DNA of 64,000 bases. Origin: Crenothrix polyspora (lineage in GTDB: Bacteria > Pseudomonadota > Gammaproteobacteria > Methylococcales > Methylomonadaceae). Made by a program: the position numbers and the translations under genes. Location of the stretch: contig NZ_FUKI01000135.1 of NCBI RefSeq assembly GCF_900163755.1, forward strand, positions 1-64,000, written 5' to 3'. The notes below the pieces were generated by a model. That model ran no database searches, had not been told where the DNA came from, and saw nothing but the letters and a program-made list of their open reading frames with translations. The stretch's first letter is position 1. Each line of letters starts with the position of its first letter. Shown here piece after piece: positions 37,805 through 47,112 of the stretch.

Positions 37805-38123
37805 GCGGGGATTTAATAGATTGTTCTATCTGCTGCGCGCGTTTGTCGAATGAAGTTTTAAGATTATGGGCGCTGCTGTCCATTTCATCAAGCACGCCTT
37901 GTAAATCTTCTAAGCTACCCGCTTGCTCTTTTAGCATCTGACGAATTTCCTCAGCGTGAAATTCTTCCTTTATTTCTTCTTTTACTGACGCGACGATATT
38001 GCGGGTTTTTGCTATCCAAAAGCCCAGTAATCGCGCCACTTTGGGTAAACGTTCTGGCCCAATCACTAACAAAGCAACCAAGCCTACCATCAATAGCTCC
38101 GAAAAGCCTATATTCTCAATCAT
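37794..38123 (-). CDS. tatB: Sec-independent protein translocase TatB
   Basis: Protein of 109 residues with one N-terminal helix containing the family motif FSELLMVGLVALLVIGPERLP, followed by an amphipathic helix and a charged coiled tail. It passes the precursor from TatC to TatA. It starts 2 bases after tatA ends and overlaps tatC. Confidence 0.95.
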   Translation of the reverse strand: MIENIGFSELLMVGLVALLVIGPERLPKVARLLGFWIAKTRNIVASVKEEIKEEFHAEEIRQMLKEQAGSLEDLQGVLDEMDSSAHNLKTSFDKRAQQIEQSIKSPHEK

Positions 38124-38125
38124 GG

Positions 38126-38335
38126 CTAGACTTTATCTTTGTCTTTAGCAGCAACTTCGCCGTCAATCACATCTTCGCTGGCATTAGCCGATACTTCTTC
38201 GCCATCCTTAATGGCTTTGCGAAAAGTTTTGATAGCACCACCCAAATCAGCACCAATATTTTTAAGGCGTTTTGTACCAAATACAATAATAGTAATTGCC
38301 AATATAATTAATAACTTAGTTACACTAATGCCCAT
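38126..38335 (-). CDS. tatA: Sec-independent protein translocase TatA
   Basis: Protein of 69 residues: one short membrane helix ([20 protein letters not shown]), the FG hinge, the amphipathic helix with [12 protein letters not shown], and an acidic tail. It forms the variable pore of the Tat system. It follows hisE by 28 bases. Confidence 0.95.
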   Translation of the reverse strand: MGISVTKLLIILAITIIVFGTKRLKNIGADLGGAIKTFRKAIKDGEEVSANASEDVIDGEVAAKDKDKV

Positions 38336-38363
38336 TTTATACTCCCGTCAATCGACTAATACC

Positions 38364-38681
38364 CTATTTATCACGCTGAGACTTCTCTTCCAAACCAGAC
38401 AAGCCAAAGCGGCGCTGCAATTCCAGTAACACATCTTGCGAACTCAAACCTTGTTGCGCCAACATCACCATGCAATGAAACCATAAATCTGCTGTTTCAT
38501 AAACAATTTTTTGCGGATCGCCATCTTTGGCAGCAATAACTGTTTCGGTGGCTTCCTCGCCAATTTTTTTAAGAATATGATCCAGACCCTTATTATACAG
38601 GCTAGATACATAAGATTTGTCAGGAGATTCGTTTTTACGTTGCTCCAGAATGTGGTCAAGTTGATCTAATGTATCATTCAT
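38364..38681 (-). CDS. hisE: phosphoribosyl-ATP pyrophosphatase
   Basis: Second enzyme of histidine synthesis, 105 residues, all-alpha MazG-like fold. The motif [18 protein letters not shown] with the metal-binding Glu pair and [18 protein letters not shown] are present. It overlaps the hisI gene by 8 bases; HisI and HisE are separate proteins here rather than a fused HisIE. Confidence 0.95.
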   Translation of the reverse strand: MNDTLDQLDHILEQRKNESPDKSYVSSLYNKGLDHILKKIGEEATETVIAAKDGDPQKIVYETADLWFHCMVMLAQQGLSSQDVLLELQRRFGLSGLEEKSQRDK

Positions 38682-39063
38682 GTTTTTTGTAAATAGTATC
38701 GGGGTTTTTTAACACAGGCTCAACCGCTTGCCATTGACCATCAACCAATTGCCGGTAAAAGCAACTTTCCCTGCCGGTATGACAAGCAATACCACCTTCT
38801 TGTTCAATTTTAAGCAGCAACACATCTTCGTCACAGTCCATAAACAACGCGACAACTTTTTGCCGATGCCCCGATTCTTCGCCTTTATGCCACAGTTTAT
38901 TGCGTGAACGCGACCAATACACCGCATAGCCTTCCTGCACGGTTAATTGCAATGATTCAGCGTTCATCCAGGCGAACATCAGTATTTTGCCGGTTTCGGC
39001 CTGTTGTGCAATGACGGGGATTAGGCCGTCTACTGTCCAGCGGATTTTATTCAACCAGTTCAT
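38674..39063 (-). CDS. hisI: phosphoribosyl-AMP cyclohydrolase
   Basis: Third step of histidine synthesis, 129 residues. Family motifs [31 protein letters not shown] and the zinc/magnesium site [29 protein letters not shown] are complete. The start overlaps the DUF2442 gene stop by one base. Confidence 0.96.
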   Translation of the reverse strand: MNWLNKIRWTVDGLIPVIAQQAETGKILMFAWMNAESLQLTVQEGYAVYWSRSRNKLWHKGEESGHRQKVVALFMDCDEDVLLLKIEQEGGIACHTGRESCFYRQLVDGQWQAVEPVLKNPDTIYKKHE

Positions 39064-39308
39064 TAATGTTTATCAACTTTTATGGCATCTAAGTAAAGTG
39101 TATCGGGACAAATATCTTGTTCATGTGGCCACGATACCGTTCCGGCGCTAACGTCAACTTGTTTAAAATACTGTATATCCTGCAATTCTTTAAACACGCC
39201 AAAATCTAACAAAGGCCTACAGTCATAAAGACAATGCTCACCATTGGTAAACTCTAACATCAATTGATAATTATTGGTTGAATTAACGGCTTTTACACGG
39301 GGGTTCAT
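39063..39308 (-). CDS. DUF2442 family protein
   Basis: Protein of 81 residues of the DUF2442 family: [21 protein letters not shown], then [20 protein letters not shown] and a terminal [19 protein letters not shown]. Members are usually encoded next to DUF4160 proteins, as here, and have been suggested to be antitoxin-like; no activity is established. It touches hisI by one base and lies 3 bases after DUF4160, inside the his operon. Confidence 0.9.
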   Translation of the reverse strand: MNPRVKAVNSTNNYQLMLEFTNGEHCLYDCRPLLDFGVFKELQDIQYFKQVDVSAGTVSWPHEQDICPDTLYLDAIKVDKH

Positions 39309-39311
39309 AGC

Positions 39312-39581
39312 TTAACGTAACGGTTCAATCTTATAAGGGTGTTCGCCAGCAACCGCAAGTTGCCAGTCTGCCATTAATTCATCACGGTGTATTTCCATCC
39401 ATGCTAGCAATAACTTCATTTTGGCTTTTGGAATGCTGCCGTCCAAAACATCACCCTCTGGAATAACAACAATAACCTCATCATCCTGATATTTCACATG
39501 AACATAAGGCAGTTTATGCTGTTTATTATCATTAAAATACATATAAATGATAATGCCGTAGAACATCGAGATCGCTGGCAT
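39312..39581 (-). CDS. DUF4160 family protein
   Basis: Protein of 89 residues of the DUF4160 family. PAISMFYGIIIYMYFND, the HVKYQ segment and KMKLLLAWMEIHRDELMADW are characteristic. It usually pairs with DUF2442 (next gene, 3 bases on). The pair looks like a toxin-antitoxin-type module; this is inference from size and gene order. It begins 2 bases after the hisF stop. Confidence 0.9.
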   Translation of the reverse strand: MPAISMFYGIIIYMYFNDNKQHKLPYVHVKYQDDEVIVVIPEGDVLDGSIPKAKMKLLLAWMEIHRDELMADWQLAVAGEHPYKIEPLR

Positions 39582-39583
39582 GG

Positions 39584-40360
39584 CTAAGCTAACCTGACCT
39601 CAATACCACGAGAACGCATCTGCTGTTTAGCCTGTTCAATGGTATATTCCCCAAAATGGAAGATACTTGCCGCCAGCACGGCATCGGCTTTACCTTCAAG
39701 CACACCCTCAGCCAAATGATCCAGATTGCCAACACCACCCGATGCAATCACCGGCACTGTGACAGCTGAGCTAATCGCCCGCGTTAACGGCAAATCGAAA
39801 CCTTCACGGGTGCCATCTCTGTCCATGCTGGTGAGCAGGATTTCTCCCGCGCCGTAATCAACCATTTTTATCGCCCACTCAATGGCGTTAATGCCTGTAC
39901 CTTTGCGGCCACCGTGGGTAAATATTTCCCAGCGGTCAGGTTCACCCACAGCACTGGTCTTTTTAGCGTCAATCGCCACCACAATACACTGAGAACCAAA
40001 ACGCTGCGCAGCTTCGCGGACAAACTCAGGGTTAAATACGGCGGCGCTGTTAATACCGACTTTATCCGCACCAGCATTGAGCATCCGGCGTATATCGTCC
40101 AGCGTTCTAATGCCACCACCGACAGTTAACGGAATAAACACTTGGCTGGCCACTTGCTCCACCACATGCACCATCGTATTGCGATTGTCGTGGGTGGCAG
40201 TAATGTCCAGGAAGGTCAGTTCATCCGCACCTTCGCGGTCATAGCGCCTGGCAATTTCAACAGGGTCGCCAGCATCACGGATATCAACAAACTTAACGCC
40301 TTTAACGACGCGGCCATTATCAACATCTAAACAGGGAATAATACGTTTGGCTAGGCTCAT
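39584..40360 (-). CDS. hisF: imidazole glycerol phosphate synthase subunit HisF
   Basis: Cyclase subunit, 258 residues, TIM barrel. It takes PRFAR and ammonia from HisH to give IGP and AICAR. The catalytic Asp11 is in [16 protein letters not shown] and Asp130-equivalent in [10 protein letters not shown]; phosphate loops [12 protein letters not shown] and [11 protein letters not shown] are present. It is separated from hisA by two inserted genes but keeps operon order. Confidence 0.97.
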   Translation of the reverse strand: MSLAKRIIPCLDVDNGRVVKGVKFVDIRDAGDPVEIARRYDREGADELTFLDITATHDNRNTMVHVVEQVASQVFIPLTVGGGIRTLDDIRRMLNAGADKVGINSAAVFNPEFVREAAQRFGSQCIVVAIDAKKTSAVGEPDRWEIFTHGGRKGTGINAIEWAIKMVDYGAGEILLTSMDRDGTREGFDLPLTRAISSAVTVPVIASGGVGNLDHLAEGVLEGKADAVLAASIFHFGEYTIEQAKQQMRSRGIEVRLA

Positions 40361-40370
40361 GTCATTATAT

Positions 40371-40691
40371 TTATAAAGCTTTTAAAATTTGTGTATCAGT
40401 CTCTTCGTCCCAACAATGCAGGGATTCTTGCTCATCATAGATAGCAACAGTAAAAATATTTTCCCTGATTTTAGCCTCAGTTGTAGCCCATAAAATTTTA
40501 AGCAATCTATGCAAGGCATCAGAACAAGATATTTGCCGTAACCACCCTTTAGCAACAACTTTAACAATAAATGATGTTGGAATAACACCAGGGTAAGCTT
40601 CTTCCAATACCATATCACCTAGCGTATAACCTTCTGTTTCACATTGTTGTTTAAACGGTTGGAGTGCGACCATTAGCTCTTTTCTATCCAT
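40371..40691 (-). CDS. hypothetical protein paired with HEPN protein
   Basis: Protein of 106 residues that I do not recognise. It overlaps the HEPN gene by 19 bases and ends 10 bases before hisF. The sequence has an N-terminal helix ([18 protein letters not shown]), a central stretch [20 protein letters not shown] and a C-terminal [19 protein letters not shown]. Coupled translation with a HEPN protein suggests a two-part toxin-antitoxin-like unit. Confidence 0.65.
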   Translation of the reverse strand: MDRKELMVALQPFKQQCETEGYTLGDMVLEEAYPGVIPTSFIVKVVAKGWLRQISCSDALHRLLKILWATTEAKIRENIFTVAIYDEQESLHCWDEETDTQILKAL

Positions 40692-41137
40692 TGCAGCAAC
40701 CCCCCATTACCTTTTAATAAACTAATTAATTTTTTAACATCATCAGAATTTTGTGAACCAGGAGCCTTATAACGGCTTTGTTCATTCCAAATACACTTGC
40801 CGGATGCCAAAAATAAAACACTGTTTGCTTCCATTAATTCTAATTTTTGGCTTTTTTCACTATCAAACAAATTTTTTAAGCCGCTGAAAATAAGTAAGAC
40901 AGTAATATCATGTGTTTTCAACGCTTTCCTGACTTCATTAATACCATGACCACTTTGTGCTTGCTCATCGAACAAATTATCGATACCCAATCTCTCGCAC
41001 ACTTTAGCTTTCAGCATAAGCTCAACACTGTAGCCCGCCAGATAAAACGCACCATCGTATTTACCATTTTGGGCTAATATTTGTGCTTCTTCAAGCCGTT
41101 CAAAAGCCAGTTGGCGGATTTGTGCTGGATTTTTCAC
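40673..41137 (-). CDS. HEPN domain protein
   Basis: All-helical HEPN-domain protein of 154 residues with a GTG start. The segment FYLAGYSVELMLKAKVCERLG is the core of the family, and a similar segment occurs in the protein at 50553-50969. I do not see a clear R-x4-6-H ribonuclease motif. HEPN proteins are often toxins or antitoxin partners in conflict systems. The gene begins 6 bases after the hisA stop. Confidence 0.82.
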   Translation of the reverse strand: MKNPAQIRQLAFERLEEAQILAQNGKYDGAFYLAGYSVELMLKAKVCERLGIDNLFDEQAQSGHGINEVRKALKTHDITVLLIFSGLKNLFDSEKSQKLELMEANSVLFLASGKCIWNEQSRYKAPGSQNSDDVKKLISLLKGNGGLLQWIEKS

Positions 41138-41143
41138 AAAGTA

Positions 41144-41875
41144 TTAATACTGCAAGGCCAACTGCTGCGCACTGGCAAAATCCAACGTACCTTCATAAAT
41201 AGCGCGGCCAGTAATAGCGCCCATGATGCCGTCATCCGCCACCGCACCCAAGGCGATAATGTCATCAATATTGGTGATGCCACCGGAAGCAATAACAGGG
41301 ATGGTAATCGCCCTAGCCAACCGCGCCGTGGCTTCCACATTAACCCCCTGCATCATGCCATCCCTGGAAATATCCGTGTAAATAATCGCTTCGACACCAT
41401 CGGCCTCAAAATGTTTCGCCATGTCGATAACATCGTGCTTAGACAGCTTCGACCAACCGTCAATCGCCACTTTACCGTCTTTGGCATCCAGGCCGACAAT
41501 AATGCGGCGCGGGTATTCCCTGGCCATATCACGGACAAAATGCGGTTCGTTCACCGCTTTAGTGCCAATAATTACGTATTCCACACCGGCTTCCAAATAA
41601 GCCTGGATCGTGTCTTCATCACGGATACCGCCGCCGATTTGCACCGGCACATCAGGGAAAGCCGCCACGATGGCATTGATAATATCAGCGTTTCTGGGTT
41701 TACCGGCAAATGCGCCGTCCAAATCAACCAAATGGATTCTTCTTGCGCCCTGCGCCACCCACTTGCCAGCGACCGCAACCGGATCGTCGGAGAAAACCGT
41801 GTCATCTTCCATGCGGCCTTGGCGTAATCTTACGCACTTGCCGTTTTTTAAATCAATTGCGGGTATCAGTAACAT
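41144..41875 (-). CDS. hisA: ProFAR isomerase HisA
   Basis: Fourth step of histidine synthesis, 243 residues, TIM barrel related to HisF. The catalytic Asp8 is in [15 protein letters not shown] and the second Asp in [25 protein letters not shown] and [13 protein letters not shown] are the family phosphate-binding loops. It follows hisH by 29 bases. Confidence 0.97.
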   Translation of the reverse strand: MLLIPAIDLKNGKCVRLRQGRMEDDTVFSDDPVAVAGKWVAQGARRIHLVDLDGAFAGKPRNADIINAIVAAFPDVPVQIGGGIRDEDTIQAYLEAGVEYVIIGTKAVNEPHFVRDMAREYPRRIIVGLDAKDGKVAIDGWSKLSKHDVIDMAKHFEADGVEAIIYTDISRDGMMQGVNVEATARLARAITIPVIASGGITNIDDIIALGAVADDGIMGAITGRAIYEGTLDFASAQQLALQY

Positions 41876-41904
41876 AACTTAAGGGTATCCTTGGCGACGA
41901 ACAA

Positions 41905-42546
41905 TCAGGCTTGACCATTCCAGTGCAAAAAGTTCTTTAATAATTGCAGACCGACGGCCTGACTTTTTTCGGGATGAAACTGTACGGCAAACACATTATC
42001 TTGTGACAAGGCACAGGCGAAATCATCGGGGTATTGCGTACTGGCCGCGACCATAGTTGGATCATTGGGCTTAGCGAAATAGCTATGCACAAAATAAAAC
42101 CGGCTGTCTTGCGGGATATTTTCCCACAATGGATGCACTTTATAATGTACCTGATTCCAGCCCATGTGCGGGATTTTTAAAGGATTACCATTACTATCAG
42201 CCAAAGACTTGGCAAAATGCACAACATGGCCAGGCAAGATATTTAAAGCTGCTGTGCCGCCATTTTCTTCATGGTCAGTAAGCAAAGCCTGCATTCCCAA
42301 ACAAATCCCCAAAAACGGCTTGGTTTGCGCGACGATTTTTATAACCTCGGACAAACCGGTATGCTCAAGTGCCTGCATACAATCACGTATAGCCCCTACC
42401 CCAGGGAACACTACCCGATCTGCCGCCAATATGCTGGCCGCATCGGAGACAACGTGGACATCGGTTTCGGGAGCAACAACATGTAGCGCCTTGGCGATGG
42501 AATGGAGATTACCCATTCCATAATCGATAACAGCAACTGAAGACAT
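41905..42546 (-). CDS. hisH: imidazole glycerol phosphate synthase subunit HisH
   Basis: Glutaminase subunit of 213 residues. VIDYGMGNLHSIAKAL starts the class I amidotransferase; the nucleophile Cys is in FLGICLGMQALL, and the His and Glu are in VFAVQFHPEKSQAVG. It supplies ammonia to HisF. Confidence 0.97.
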   Translation of the reverse strand: MSSVAVIDYGMGNLHSIAKALHVVAPETDVHVVSDAASILAADRVVFPGVGAIRDCMQALEHTGLSEVIKIVAQTKPFLGICLGMQALLTDHEENGGTAALNILPGHVVHFAKSLADSNGNPLKIPHMGWNQVHYKVHPLWENIPQDSRFYFVHSYFAKPNDPTMVAASTQYPDDFACALSQDNVFAVQFHPEKSQAVGLQLLKNFLHWNGQA

Positions 42547-42598
42547 AATGACGAATAAATTTATAAAGGGTGAGCAAGCTACCCCAAAGGCTTCCTAA

Positions 42599-43192
42599 TT
42601 AAAGACTGCCTTTGGTGGACGGTACGATACCGGCTATTCTGGGATCGACGGTAATTGCCATGCGCAATGCACGTCCCAGGGCTTTAAAAATGGTTTCGGC
42701 GATATGATGGGCGTTTGCGCCTTTCAAATTGTCGATGTGCAAAGTGACACCGGCGTGGTTGACGAAGCCTTGGAAAAATTCGCGGAACAAATCGACATCA
42801 AAGCGGCCTATCATGCCACGGGTGAATTTCACCTCGTAAAATAAGCCTGGGCGGCCGGAAAAATCCACCACTACCCGCGACAAGGCTTCATCCAGTGGCA
42901 CATAAGCATGGCCGTAACGTTGCAGACCTTTTTTATCGCCAACCGCCCTGGCAAAGGCTTGCCCCAAGGTAATGCCGATGTCTTCTACAGTATGGTGGGC
43001 ATCAATTTCCAGATCGCCGTTGGCACGGACATCAATATCGATCAGTCCATGCCGGGCGATTTGATCCATCATGTGATCCAAAAATGGCACACCGGTGGCA
43101 AATGAGGATTTGCCAGTGCCATCCAGATTGATGCTGACAGTGATTTGAGTTTCGAGCGTGTTGCGCTCAACCTCGGCAGTACGTTGTTCCAT
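42599..43192 (-). CDS. hisB: imidazoleglycerol-phosphate dehydratase
   Basis: Monofunctional HisB dehydratase, 197 residues, with no N-terminal phosphatase domain. The metal-binding His-rich motifs [31 protein letters not shown] and [19 protein letters not shown] are complete. First his gene of the visible operon. Confidence 0.97.
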   Translation of the reverse strand: MEQRTAEVERNTLETQITVSINLDGTGKSSFATGVPFLDHMMDQIARHGLIDIDVRANGDLEIDAHHTVEDIGITLGQAFARAVGDKKGLQRYGHAYVPLDEALSRVVVDFSGRPGLFYEVKFTRGMIGRFDVDLFREFFQGFVNHAGVTLHIDNLKGANAHHIAETIFKALGRALRMAITVDPRIAGIVPSTKGSL

Positions 43193-43288
43193 GTTTACAG
43201 TAATAGCATCACAAGTGGTTTGGGGCAGTTTTAGCGGTGATAGTCCAGCGCATTAAACTAAGGCTAGCGTGGCTAGATCAAGCTAGTT

Positions 43289-43570
43289 TTACGGATAAAT
43301 AACCGTAGGCTGAAAGTTGTACGCGGGATAGTTTGGATCAACTTCCACTGGCGCTGCAGCCGCTTCTGCATGAACAGATTTATCGGGGCAACGGGTGTGG
43401 TCATGGCCATCTTGTGCGGCAGTAGGCGCAGCAGATTGCGCTGTCAATTGCTCATCCATATAAACAACACTGGGTTCAAAATGTGATGCGGGGTATGGGT
43501 CGTCGGCAGCAATCGCAGCAAAAGGGCTTAAGGCAGTGATTGCTAATCCTAAGATAAGTGCTTTTTTCAT
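43289..43570 (-). CDS. small secreted His/Asp-containing protein with internal repeat
   Basis: Exported protein of 93 residues. A signal peptide ends at AIAA. The mature part has two copies of one motif at its ends, DPYPASHFEPSVVY and DPNYPAYNFQPTVIY, with a central DGHDHTRCPDKSVHAEA that could bind metal. I do not know a family. I chose the ATG at 43568-43570; an in-frame TTG at 43576 sits 5 bases after GGAG and may be used instead. Confidence 0.75.
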   Translation of the reverse strand: MKKALILGLAITALSPFAAIAADDPYPASHFEPSVVYMDEQLTAQSAAPTAAQDGHDHTRCPDKSVHAEAAAAPVEVDPNYPAYNFQPTVIYP

Positions 43571-43668
43571 ACTCAATTAATCTCCAAAGTTTTATAACAA
43601 AGCCAGCTCATTGAGAGTATCGAATATTTTAAGGCTTTCCGCAACCGTTTTTACTGAAAAACCCCGCA

Positions 43669-44397
43669 TTACAACAGCTGTTTAATATCTGGGTGCTCGT
43701 TAAGCAGTTGTTGACGGAAATTTTCCACCGCCAGTTCGTTATTTCGCTCATTGCGCGGGATGGCTACAAGCACCTCACTGATGATCTGCATAGGGTTAGC
43801 AGACAGGAAAATCAACTTGTCAGCCAGGGTAATCGCCTCACGTAAATCGTGGGTGACAAACAACACGGTATGGGGGCGCTGTTGCCACAGTTGCAGCAAC
43901 AAGGCTCGCACCTGCCTTGCGGTAGGCGGATCTAACGAGACAAACGGCTCATCCATCAGCAACAATTCGGGGTTGACCGCAAAGGCACGAATAATCGACA
44001 CCCGACGCCCCATACCCAGCGACAGGCGGTCGGCATACACATGCTGGTGGGGAGTGAGTTGCATGATGTCTAACAAGTTGTCAACCACATCGCCAGCGTA
44101 ATCATCAGGCAACGCCAGCTCAATATTTTCCCGCACCGTGCGCCACGGCAGTAAGCGTGGATTTTGGAAGATATAACCAATCTTGGGCGATTTGTGTTGC
44201 TGGCCGACCACAATATCACCGTCGTAATCATAATCTAAATCGGCAATGATATTAAGCAAGGTGGTTTTGCCGCAGCCGGAGGCACCGACCAGACACACAA
44301 ACTCACCTGAAACCAGCGACAACGTGAAATCGGCAATCGTCGGCTCGGTGGCGGTCGCAAAGGTTTTGTTGTGAATAGTGATGTGAATATCGGCCAT
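43669..44397 (-). CDS. ABC importer ATP-binding protein (nitrate/sulfonate/taurine type)
   Basis: ATPase of 242 residues of the SsuB/TauB/NrtD kind. Walker A GASGCGKTTLLN, Q-loop FQNPRLLPWRTV, signature LSLGMGRRVSIIRAF, Walker B LLLMDEPFVSLD and H-loop VTHDL are visible. The signature LSLGM is a variant of LSGGM/LSGGQ. The ATG shares one base with the permease stop (TGATG), so the two are translationally coupled. Confidence 0.92.
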   Translation of the reverse strand: MADIHITIHNKTFATATEPTIADFTLSLVSGEFVCLVGASGCGKTTLLNIIADLDYDYDGDIVVGQQHKSPKIGYIFQNPRLLPWRTVRENIELALPDDYAGDVVDNLLDIMQLTPHQHVYADRLSLGMGRRVSIIRAFAVNPELLLMDEPFVSLDPPTARQVRALLLQLWQQRPHTVLFVTHDLREAITLADKLIFLSANPMQIISEVLVAIPRNERNNELAVENFRQQLLNEHPDIKQLL

Positions 44398-45137
44398 CAA
44401 CGCCGCCACTGCTGCGACTTTCTGTCCAGCGGTTTAAGTATGGTGAGTTCTATTAGCTGGATAACAGACACAAAAGCCACGGTATAGGCCAAAATACTTG
44501 CCACATCAAATAGCTGAAAAAACAAATGCAGTTGGTAGCCCATGCCATTGCTACGCCCCAACAACTCAACTACCAAAATGATCTTCCAGATCAGCGCCAG
44601 ACCGGTGCGGGTAGCGCCCATGACAAACGGATGCAATTGTGGCCAGATAACATGCTGCAAGATCTTGCGGCGGCTGAACCGGTAACACCGCGCCATGTCC
44701 AGCAAATCCTGATCCAGCGCTTTGGTGCCCTCCCGTATGGTGACGATGACATTGGGCAATTTGTTCACCACCACCGCCAAAATCGCGGCCGATTCCACCA
44801 GGCCAAACCACACGTAACACAGGATAATAGTCACCAAGGCCGGCACGTTCAGGAAAATAACCAACCAGTTATCAAAAAAGCTGTCCAATTTTTTACTGCG
44901 CCCAAGCATAATGCCAATGGCACAGCCCAAACTCATGGCAATAGTGAAACTGACCACCAAACGCAGCAAGGTTACTCCTAAATGAAACGGCAATTGCCCT
45001 GAGCGGCATTCTTTCCAAAATACCATCGCAACGACGACAGGTGTCGGCAAGGTGTGCGAGTGCAAATAACTGGCCAAGCCCTGCCAAAGCGCCAAAAAAA
45101 TCATCGCAGACAGGATGGACAAGGCCTTATTCGGCAT
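44397..45137 (-). CDS. ABC importer permease (SsuC/TauC type)
   Basis: Membrane permease of 246 residues with six helices and the EAA loop in the form VIVTIREGTKALDQDLLDMARCY followed by KILQHVIWPQLHPFVMGATRTG. It fits the nitrate/sulfonate/taurine/pyrimidine-precursor importers. The substrate is not evident. It starts 2 bases after the small channel-like gene. Confidence 0.92.
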   Translation of the reverse strand: MPNKALSILSAMIFLALWQGLASYLHSHTLPTPVVVAMVFWKECRSGQLPFHLGVTLLRLVVSFTIAMSLGCAIGIMLGRSKKLDSFFDNWLVIFLNVPALVTIILCYVWFGLVESAAILAVVVNKLPNVIVTIREGTKALDQDLLDMARCYRFSRRKILQHVIWPQLHPFVMGATRTGLALIWKIILVVELLGRSNGMGYQLHLFFQLFDVASILAYTVAFVSVIQLIELTILKPLDRKSQQWRR

Positions 45138-45139
45138 AA

Positions 45140-45490
45140 CTAGCGCAAATCCTCGTCATCAATATGGAACTTATGCAACATCCGATGGGTAATAGGCGCT
45201 AGAACCATGCCCATTGCCGCCACGAATACCAAGCCACTGAACAGCGCATAACAAGCGGCAAACAATTTTGCATCGGTGCTAGGCAAGGAACTGACAGGTC
45301 CCATGCCACCTAAAATCATCGAAGCTTCCAAAAAAGAATCTACCCAATCAAATCCAGCCAGATGATGGTAGCCCACGATACCGATGGATAAGGCGACTCC
45401 GATCAAAACACTGGCCATTACCAAAGACATCGCCATGCGCTTGGCAAAAACCGAGATATGCGCGAGTTTTTCGTGTCGTCTTTCAAACAT
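45140..45490 (-). CDS. small channel-like membrane protein in ABC operon
   Basis: Protein of 116 residues with two membrane helices (about 17-40 and 80-102) and a re-entrant-like stretch between them, SFLEASMILGGMGPVSSLPSTDAK in outline. This pattern resembles the pore module of two-helix potassium channels, but the TVGYGD filter is replaced by ILGGMGPV, so K+ selectivity is not expected. It lies between the binding-protein and permease genes, 2 bases before the latter. Function unknown. Confidence 0.7.
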   Translation of the reverse strand: MFERRHEKLAHISVFAKRMAMSLVMASVLIGVALSIGIVGYHHLAGFDWVDSFLEASMILGGMGPVSSLPSTDAKLFAACYALFSGLVFVAAMGMVLAPITHRMLHKFHIDDEDLR

Positions 45491-45531
45491 CCTAGCTGAA
45501 TTGAATCATCTGTTAATTTATCGACAAACTA

Positions 45532-46497
45532 TCAAGGCAATGACCAAAACGTACCCGGCGCTAAACTGTCCGCATCACCCGTCAGCTGGTTATTGCTTAA
45601 TGTGCGTAGCAAACTGTAAATACGCCCTGCCGCCTGCTGTTCTTTATCGCCCCACTGAGTAACATTACCCTCACAATAGCGCTGACGCAGCTTGCCTTGT
45701 GTCGCCACATTATCTGTCTTCAATAACGGAATGATTTTTTGCCAAGCCGGTTCCAAGGTACACAAACCATCCCTGGCCTGCTTACTGGCCTTAAAAAAAT
45801 CACTGAGTGCTTGTTTATGGCCATTAGCCCAACTGTCCTTAAACACATAACCTATCATAGGGACTTGCTCTTCTATGCCCAAGCCTTTTAACATGGCTTT
45901 GCCATCAATAATCTGCCGATAGCCCTCACTTTCCAAACTCACGGCAAAATGCCAATAGGTCAATACCGCATCGACACGACCTTGTTTAAGCTGTTCATTA
46001 ATCAATGGTGGCGCAGCAAACACTTTTTCTACTGACGCATTCAGCTTGATGTTTTCCTTGGCAGCCAACGCCTGCAAGAACAACCAGTTTTTATCCAACT
46101 CACCACCAGCTATGCCCAAGCGTTTTTTGGGCAAATCTTTAATGGACTGGATCGTGCTTTTTTCTGGCACGACCAAACCTCCGGCTGCGGTCGAATACGG
46201 ATAGAAAGTAAAATCAGCACCCGTAGCACGCAGTTTGGACACCCAAATCCAGTCAGACACCATCATATCCACCGCACCGGACTGCAAGGCGACTTTACCG
46301 GCTTCAGCGGTGGCGACAGGGTGTATCTCCAGTTGAAAACTGTGGGCTGCAAAAGCCGGATCAGCTTGCATGGCCGCTAACTCCCACGCTACCGTACCGG
46401 TTACTTGTACACCGATGCGCAAGGTGGTTTTTTCAACCGCCAAACAAGCACCGGATAACAACAGCCCTAAGCCGAAAACAAAAGCCGTTAATTTCAT
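45532..46497 (-). CDS. periplasmic substrate-binding protein of ABC importer
   Basis: Exported binding protein of 321 residues with a signal peptide (FVFGLGLLLSGACLA; the Cys may also make it a lipoprotein). LRIGVQVTGTVAWELAAMQ, GKVALQSGAVDMMVSDWIW and LINEQLKQGRVDAVLTYWHFA are typical of the NMT1/SsuA/TauA group. It is first in the operon before the channel-like protein, permease and ATPase. The ligand cannot be read; aliphatic sulfonate, nitrate or a vitamin precursor are all possible. Confidence 0.88.
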   Translation of the reverse strand: MKLTAFVFGLGLLLSGACLAVEKTTLRIGVQVTGTVAWELAAMQADPAFAAHSFQLEIHPVATAEAGKVALQSGAVDMMVSDWIWVSKLRATGADFTFYPYSTAAGGLVVPEKSTIQSIKDLPKKRLGIAGGELDKNWLFLQALAAKENIKLNASVEKVFAAPPLINEQLKQGRVDAVLTYWHFAVSLESEGYRQIIDGKAMLKGLGIEEQVPMIGYVFKDSWANGHKQALSDFFKASKQARDGLCTLEPAWQKIIPLLKTDNVATQGKLRQRYCEGNVTQWGDKEQQAAGRIYSLLRTLSNNQLTGDADSLAPGTFWSLP

Positions 46498-46549
46498 AGA
46501 TTAATCACTGATATTATTTATTGCTTACAAAAAGCACGAGAAACACAAG

Positions 46550-47080
46550 TTACGCAAACCGATCAATCATTTTTTCCACTTGTTTAGAAAACTCCTCAAG
46601 ATCGCCCGATTTAACCGTTGCTACCGGAATAACCAAAGCTGTCGTTAAATCCAAGTAAATATATACGTAGCGCCTGCCATATTCCAATCTAACCATATCC
46701 GCCCAGGCCATTTTATTATTGCCACTCGGTGATTTTTCCAGCAAATGGTTTGGACTGTGCGGATCAATTGTCAGTGTATAAGTACCGAACATTAATTTTT
46801 TTTCTTTAGCCGTATAGCCACTGAGAATCTTACGATGCACGTCTAGCAAAATAATACGCGGCGACAATAAGCTCCACAGCACAGCCACCGCCATGATATA
46901 ACCCGCCGAGGTCAAATCATGGTAGTAATAATAATAAAAGCTGGCAATCATTGTCATAATACCCGGTGCTAACCAACGATTTTTTTTGATACTGCTTTTA
47001 TATTCATCGGTTAGCATAAAACGCATTTGGTTAAAATGGACTAAATCTTCTTCTCTAAATTCGTATTCAACTTGAAACAT
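46550..47080 (-). CDS. YcxB-like membrane protein
   Basis: Protein of 176 residues with two close membrane helices (IMTMIASFYYYYYHDL and AGYIMAVAVLWSLL) and a C-terminal domain with KSPSGNNKMAWADMVRLEY and YIYLDLTTALVIP, a layout I associate with YcxB-like proteins. No function is established. It stands between NDH-2 and the ABC operon on the same strand. Confidence 0.65.
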   Translation of the reverse strand: MFQVEYEFREEDLVHFNQMRFMLTDEYKSSIKKNRWLAPGIMTMIASFYYYYYHDLTSAGYIMAVAVLWSLLSPRIILLDVHRKILSGYTAKEKKLMFGTYTLTIDPHSPNHLLEKSPSGNNKMAWADMVRLEYGRRYVYIYLDLTTALVIPVATVKSGDLEEFSKQVEKMIDRFA

Positions 47081-47112
47081 GGATTTTTATTTTTAATATG
47101 AGGATTAAAAGG

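Noticed and set aside
41081-41827. 248-codon plus-strand frame opposite hisA
   Set aside because: It lies antisense to an unambiguous hisA gene, has no ribosome site or recognisable motif.
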